Positions 6,417-8,493 of a DNA stretch of 8,493 nt are shown in pieces; within the stretch, counting starts at the first letter, position 1; each line of letters begins with the position of its first letter. Source of the stretch: UBA5862 sp002408105 (GTDB lineage Bacteria; Pseudomonadota; Gammaproteobacteria; Pseudomonadales; UBA5862). The translations under genes and the position numbers were made by a program. Location of the stretch: the NCBI GenBank assembly GCA_034189125.1, contig JAXHVB010000024.1, forward strand, positions 1 to 8,493, read 5' to 3'. The notes under the pieces are model-generated. The model was not told the origin of the DNA and ran no database searches. It saw only the letters and a list, made by a program, of their open reading frames with translations.

Positions 6417-8219
6417 ATGGTGACAAGGCGGCAGTTTGTTCAGTCGGGAGCGGTGGTCGCGAGCGCTTATGGACTGCAGGGGTTGACCCCAGTCTGGGCA
6501 AGGGCGGCAGGGTTGGTGCCTTCGGGGCGACAGGCCAGCGAGTGGAGCCTGTCGATCGCCCGCACGCCGGTGCAGGTGGATGGGCGGCGGGCTGAAGCGG
6601 TCACCGTCAACGGTTCGTTGCCCGCACCGCTATTGCGGTGGCGCGAGGGTGATTCCGTGACGCTGCGGGTCTCAAATGGATTGGATGAAGACACTTCGAT
6701 CCACTGGCATGGGATTCTCCTGCCGTTTCAAATGGACGGAGTGCCCGGCGTGACCTTTCCGGGGATTCGTCCAGGAGAAACCTTCACCTACCGCTTTCCC
6801 GTCAAGCAGTCAGGCACCTATTGGTACCACAGCCACTCGGGTCTACAAGAACAAATTGGCCTCTATGGCCCGTTGATCATCGATCCTGCGGATCCCGATT
6901 CGGTGGACTGCGACCGCGAGCACATCCTGGTGTTGTCCGACTGGACCTTCGAGAGTCCCCACGCGCTCTTCGAGAAGCTGAAGAAGGCCAGCCACGGATT
7001 GAACTTCCAGAAGCGGACATTGGGTGATCTCTTCAAGGATGCCGATCGAATTGGCGTGGGCGCTACGCTGGATGAGCGGCTGATGTGGGGGCGGATGCGA
7101 ATGAGCCCGACAGACATCGCAGACGTCACTGCTTCGACTTACACCTACCTGGTCAACGGTCAGGCGCCTGCGGAAAACTGGACGGGGCTGTTCCGGCCTG
7201 GAGAACGGGTGCGTCTGCGCATCATCAACGCCTCAGCGATGACATTCTTCAACCTGCGCATTCCCGGGTTGGCGATGACCGTCGTGCAGGCAGACGGGCT
7301 GCCGGTACAGCCGGTAGAAACCGACGAGTTTCAGATCGGCGTGGCAGAGACCTACGACCTGATCGTGCATCCCGTCGAAGACCGGGCCTACACGGTGATG
7401 TGCGAAACCATGGATCGCAGTGGATATGCGCGCGCCACGCTGGCTCCGCGGTTGGGCATGGTGGGCCCTGTCCCCGAGTTGCGAAGCCGTCCGTTGCTTT
7501 CCATGAGGGACATGGGCATGGCCGACCACGGGGCGCACAGCTCCGGTGCAGATGGGACGTCACCCGACCACCAGGTGGCTCAGCCCAACGGTGGCCATGA
7601 GGGAATGGACCACAGTTTGATGCACCACAGCCCTGTGTCTGAACCTCACGGGATGGCACCGATGACTTCCAGCCCACCGCCCCTGCACGCGCATCCGCGT
7701 GGTCCTGGCGTTGCAAACCTGGCCAGGGCTCCGAGCAGCCGCCTGCATGAACCGGGCATTGGCTTGGAGGCCGTCCCCCACCGCGCCCTGGCATACGCTC
7801 AGCTCAAGAGCCTCCACCCCAACCCAGACCTGCGTGCACCCAGTCGTACCCTGGAACTGCACCTCACAGGCAACATGGAACGGTACATGTGGTCCTTTGA
7901 TGGCGTGCAGTTCTCGGCAGTGACCGGCCCCATTCAATTTGTCGAAGGCGAGCGGGTTCGGATGACACTGGTGAACGACACCATGATGGCTCACCCGATT
8001 CACCTGCACGGCATGTTCTTTCAACTGGTCAATGGGGCTGGGGCGCACCAGCCGAACAAACACACGGTGATCGTGAAGCCGGGAGAGAAGCTGTCCATCG
8101 ATGTCACCGCGGATGCAGTCGGTGACTGGGCTTTTCATTGCCACCTGCTCTATCACATGCATGCAGGCATGTTTCAGGTGGTTTCGGTGCGTCCCCAAGC
8201 GCAGGCGTCGCAGGCATGA
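6417..8219 (+). CDS. copA: CopA/PcoA-type multicopper oxidase, copper resistance
   Basis: This is a 600-residue periplasmic multicopper oxidase of the copper-resistance CopA/PcoA family, thought to oxidise Cu(I) and sequester copper. The ATG at 6417 follows AGAGAGG by 6 bases and opens a Tat signal (MVTRRQFVQSGAVVASAYG; twin Arg4-Arg5), as expected for a protein exported folded with copper. All copper ligands are present: His96/His98 (HWHG), His138/His140 (HSH), His526/His529/His531 (HPIHLHG), His574-Cys575-His576 and His580, with Met585 as type-1 axial ligand. Between cupredoxin domains 2 and 3, residues 363-427 are rich in Met and His (RDMGMADHGAH, GGHEGMDHSLMHH), a likely Cu-binding insert. 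The motif RPLLSMRDMGM is typical of CopA. Its TGA overlaps the copB ATG. The open frame extends 66 codons upstream, but that stretch lacks a ribosome site and would bury the Tat signal. Confidence 0.96.
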   Translation: MVTRRQFVQSGAVVASAYGLQGLTPVWARAAGLVPSGRQASEWSLSIARTPVQVDGRRAEAVTVNGSLPAPLLRWREGDSVTLRVSNGLDEDTSIHWHGILLPFQMDGVPGVTFPGIRPGETFTYRFPVKQSGTYWYHSHSGLQEQIGLYGPLIIDPADPDSVDCDREHILVLSDWTFESPHALFEKLKKASHGLNFQKRTLGDLFKDADRIGVGATLDERLMWGRMRMSPTDIADVTASTYTYLVNGQAPAENWTGLFRPGERVRLRIINASAMTFFNLRIPGLAMTVVQADGLPVQPVETDEFQIGVAETYDLIVHPVEDRAYTVMCETMDRSGYARATLAPRLGMVGPVPELRSRPLLSMRDMGMADHGAHSSGADGTSPDHQVAQPNGGHEGMDHSLMHHSPVSEPHGMAPMTSSPPPLHAHPRGPGVANLARAPSSRLHEPGIGLEAVPHRALAYAQLKSLHPNPDLRAPSRTLELHLTGNMERYMWSFDGVQFSAVTGPIQFVEGERVRMTLVNDTMMAHPIHLHGMFFQLVNGAGAHQPNKHTVIVKPGEKLSIDVTADAVGDWAFHCHLLYHMHAGMFQVVSVRPQAQASQA

Positions 8220-8493
8220 AACCCCTGCATCCATGTGCTCTGCTGATCGGTTCACTGCTTGCAGTTGGCCTGGCCTACGCCGAGGGCGCTGCGGGTGTCC
8301 ACCACGACGAGAGCGCCATGGCGGCCGCGCGCGCCCATCTGCGCACCCACATGGGTGGTCAGAGATTCGCCAAGGCAGCCATGGAGCGGTTCGAGTATCA
8401 GTCGCACGAAGGCGATGGTCGCTGGCTGTGGGATGCTGGGGTCTCCTACGGCAGCGACCTGCACAAACTGTGGTTGAAGACGGAAGGGGAATA
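8216..8493 (+). CDS. copB: CopB copper-resistance outer-membrane protein, N-terminal part (cut by window end)
   Basis: The ATG at 8216 overlaps the copA stop as ATGA, a typical translational coupling, and the frame stays open to the window end (92 codons). The translation starts with a Sec signal peptide (MKPLHPCALLIGSLLAVGLAYA, cleavage likely before Glu23). Residues 57-92 (AMERFEYQ...WLWDAGVSYGSDLHKLWLKTEGE) match the conserved beginning of the CopB/PcoB barrel domain. Family members sit in the outer membrane and accompany CopA in copper tolerance. The Met/His-rich segment often found before the barrel is nearly absent: residues 23-56 hold only a few His and Met (VHHDESAM, HLRTHMGG). The rest of the gene, and any copC or copD, lie outside the window. 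Confidence 0.9.
   Translation, partial: MKPLHPCALLIGSLLAVGLAYAEGAAGVHHDESAMAAARAHLRTHMGGQRFAKAAMERFEYQSHEGDGRWLWDAGVSYGSDLHKLWLKTEGE

Noticed and set aside
7249..8255. Two long minus-strand open frames opposite copA.
   Set aside because: They mirror a gene with all copper ligands intact, and their translations are rich in Arg, His and Pro without motifs.
1..8493. Mobile elements, CRISPR arrays, tRNA or rRNA genes.
   Set aside because: No transposase or integrase, no regularly spaced repeats, and no tRNA-like or rRNA-like segments were seen on either strand.

Overview
The window looks like chromosomal DNA from a GC-rich Gammaproteobacterium. The support is a TonB-dependent outer-membrane receptor, OmpA/DUF4398 lipoproteins with bacterial lipoboxes, a Tat-exported CopA oxidase and a CopB outer-membrane protein. 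The order cannot be fixed from sequence alone. I see no rRNA, tRNA, CRISPR array, insertion sequence or phage gene. Nine genes are supported, and the first and last run off the window edges.

Layout. (1) 1-1877, plus strand: the C-terminal part of a TonB-dependent receptor, followed after a TAG and four codons, in the same reading frame, by a small exported protein with a C-x11-C / RLACFD motif. (2) 1935-1960: a strong hairpin terminator between convergent genes. (3) 3248-1999, minus strand: two tandem lipoprotein genes, a short DUF4398 protein and then a DUF4398-like/coiled-coil/OmpA_C protein. They probably form one cell-envelope operon. A terminator-like hairpin with a U7 tract lies in the leader of the first. 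(4) 4304-3417, minus strand: an MscS-type mechanosensitive channel. (5) 4547-5879, plus strand: an unrecognised periplasmic protein with a proline-rich linker and four cysteines, then a Gdt1/UPF0016 (TMEM165/MneA-like) cation transporter. (6) 5869-8493: a copper-response locus. A CsoR-type copper repressor (minus strand, overlapping the end of the transporter gene by 11 bp) is divergent from copA (multicopper oxidase), which overlaps copB by ATGA; copB is cut by the window end.

How the parts work together. The 5.9-8.5 kb block is a coherent copper-detoxification module. CsoR probably senses cytosolic Cu(I) and represses from the shared 269-bp intergenic region, where a GGGGTATAGGGTAT element lies just upstream of its start codon. 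CopA would oxidise or bind periplasmic copper, and CopB would act at the outer membrane. The neighbouring Gdt1-family transporter suggests a wider metal-homeostasis neighbourhood, but that link rests on adjacency only. The lipoprotein pair and MscS are envelope-integrity and osmotic-stress functions. No wholly new system is evident. The points most worth following are the CsoR-CopAB wiring, the in-frame receptor/small-protein junction, the leader hairpin before the DUF4398 gene, and the unrecognised four-cysteine protein.
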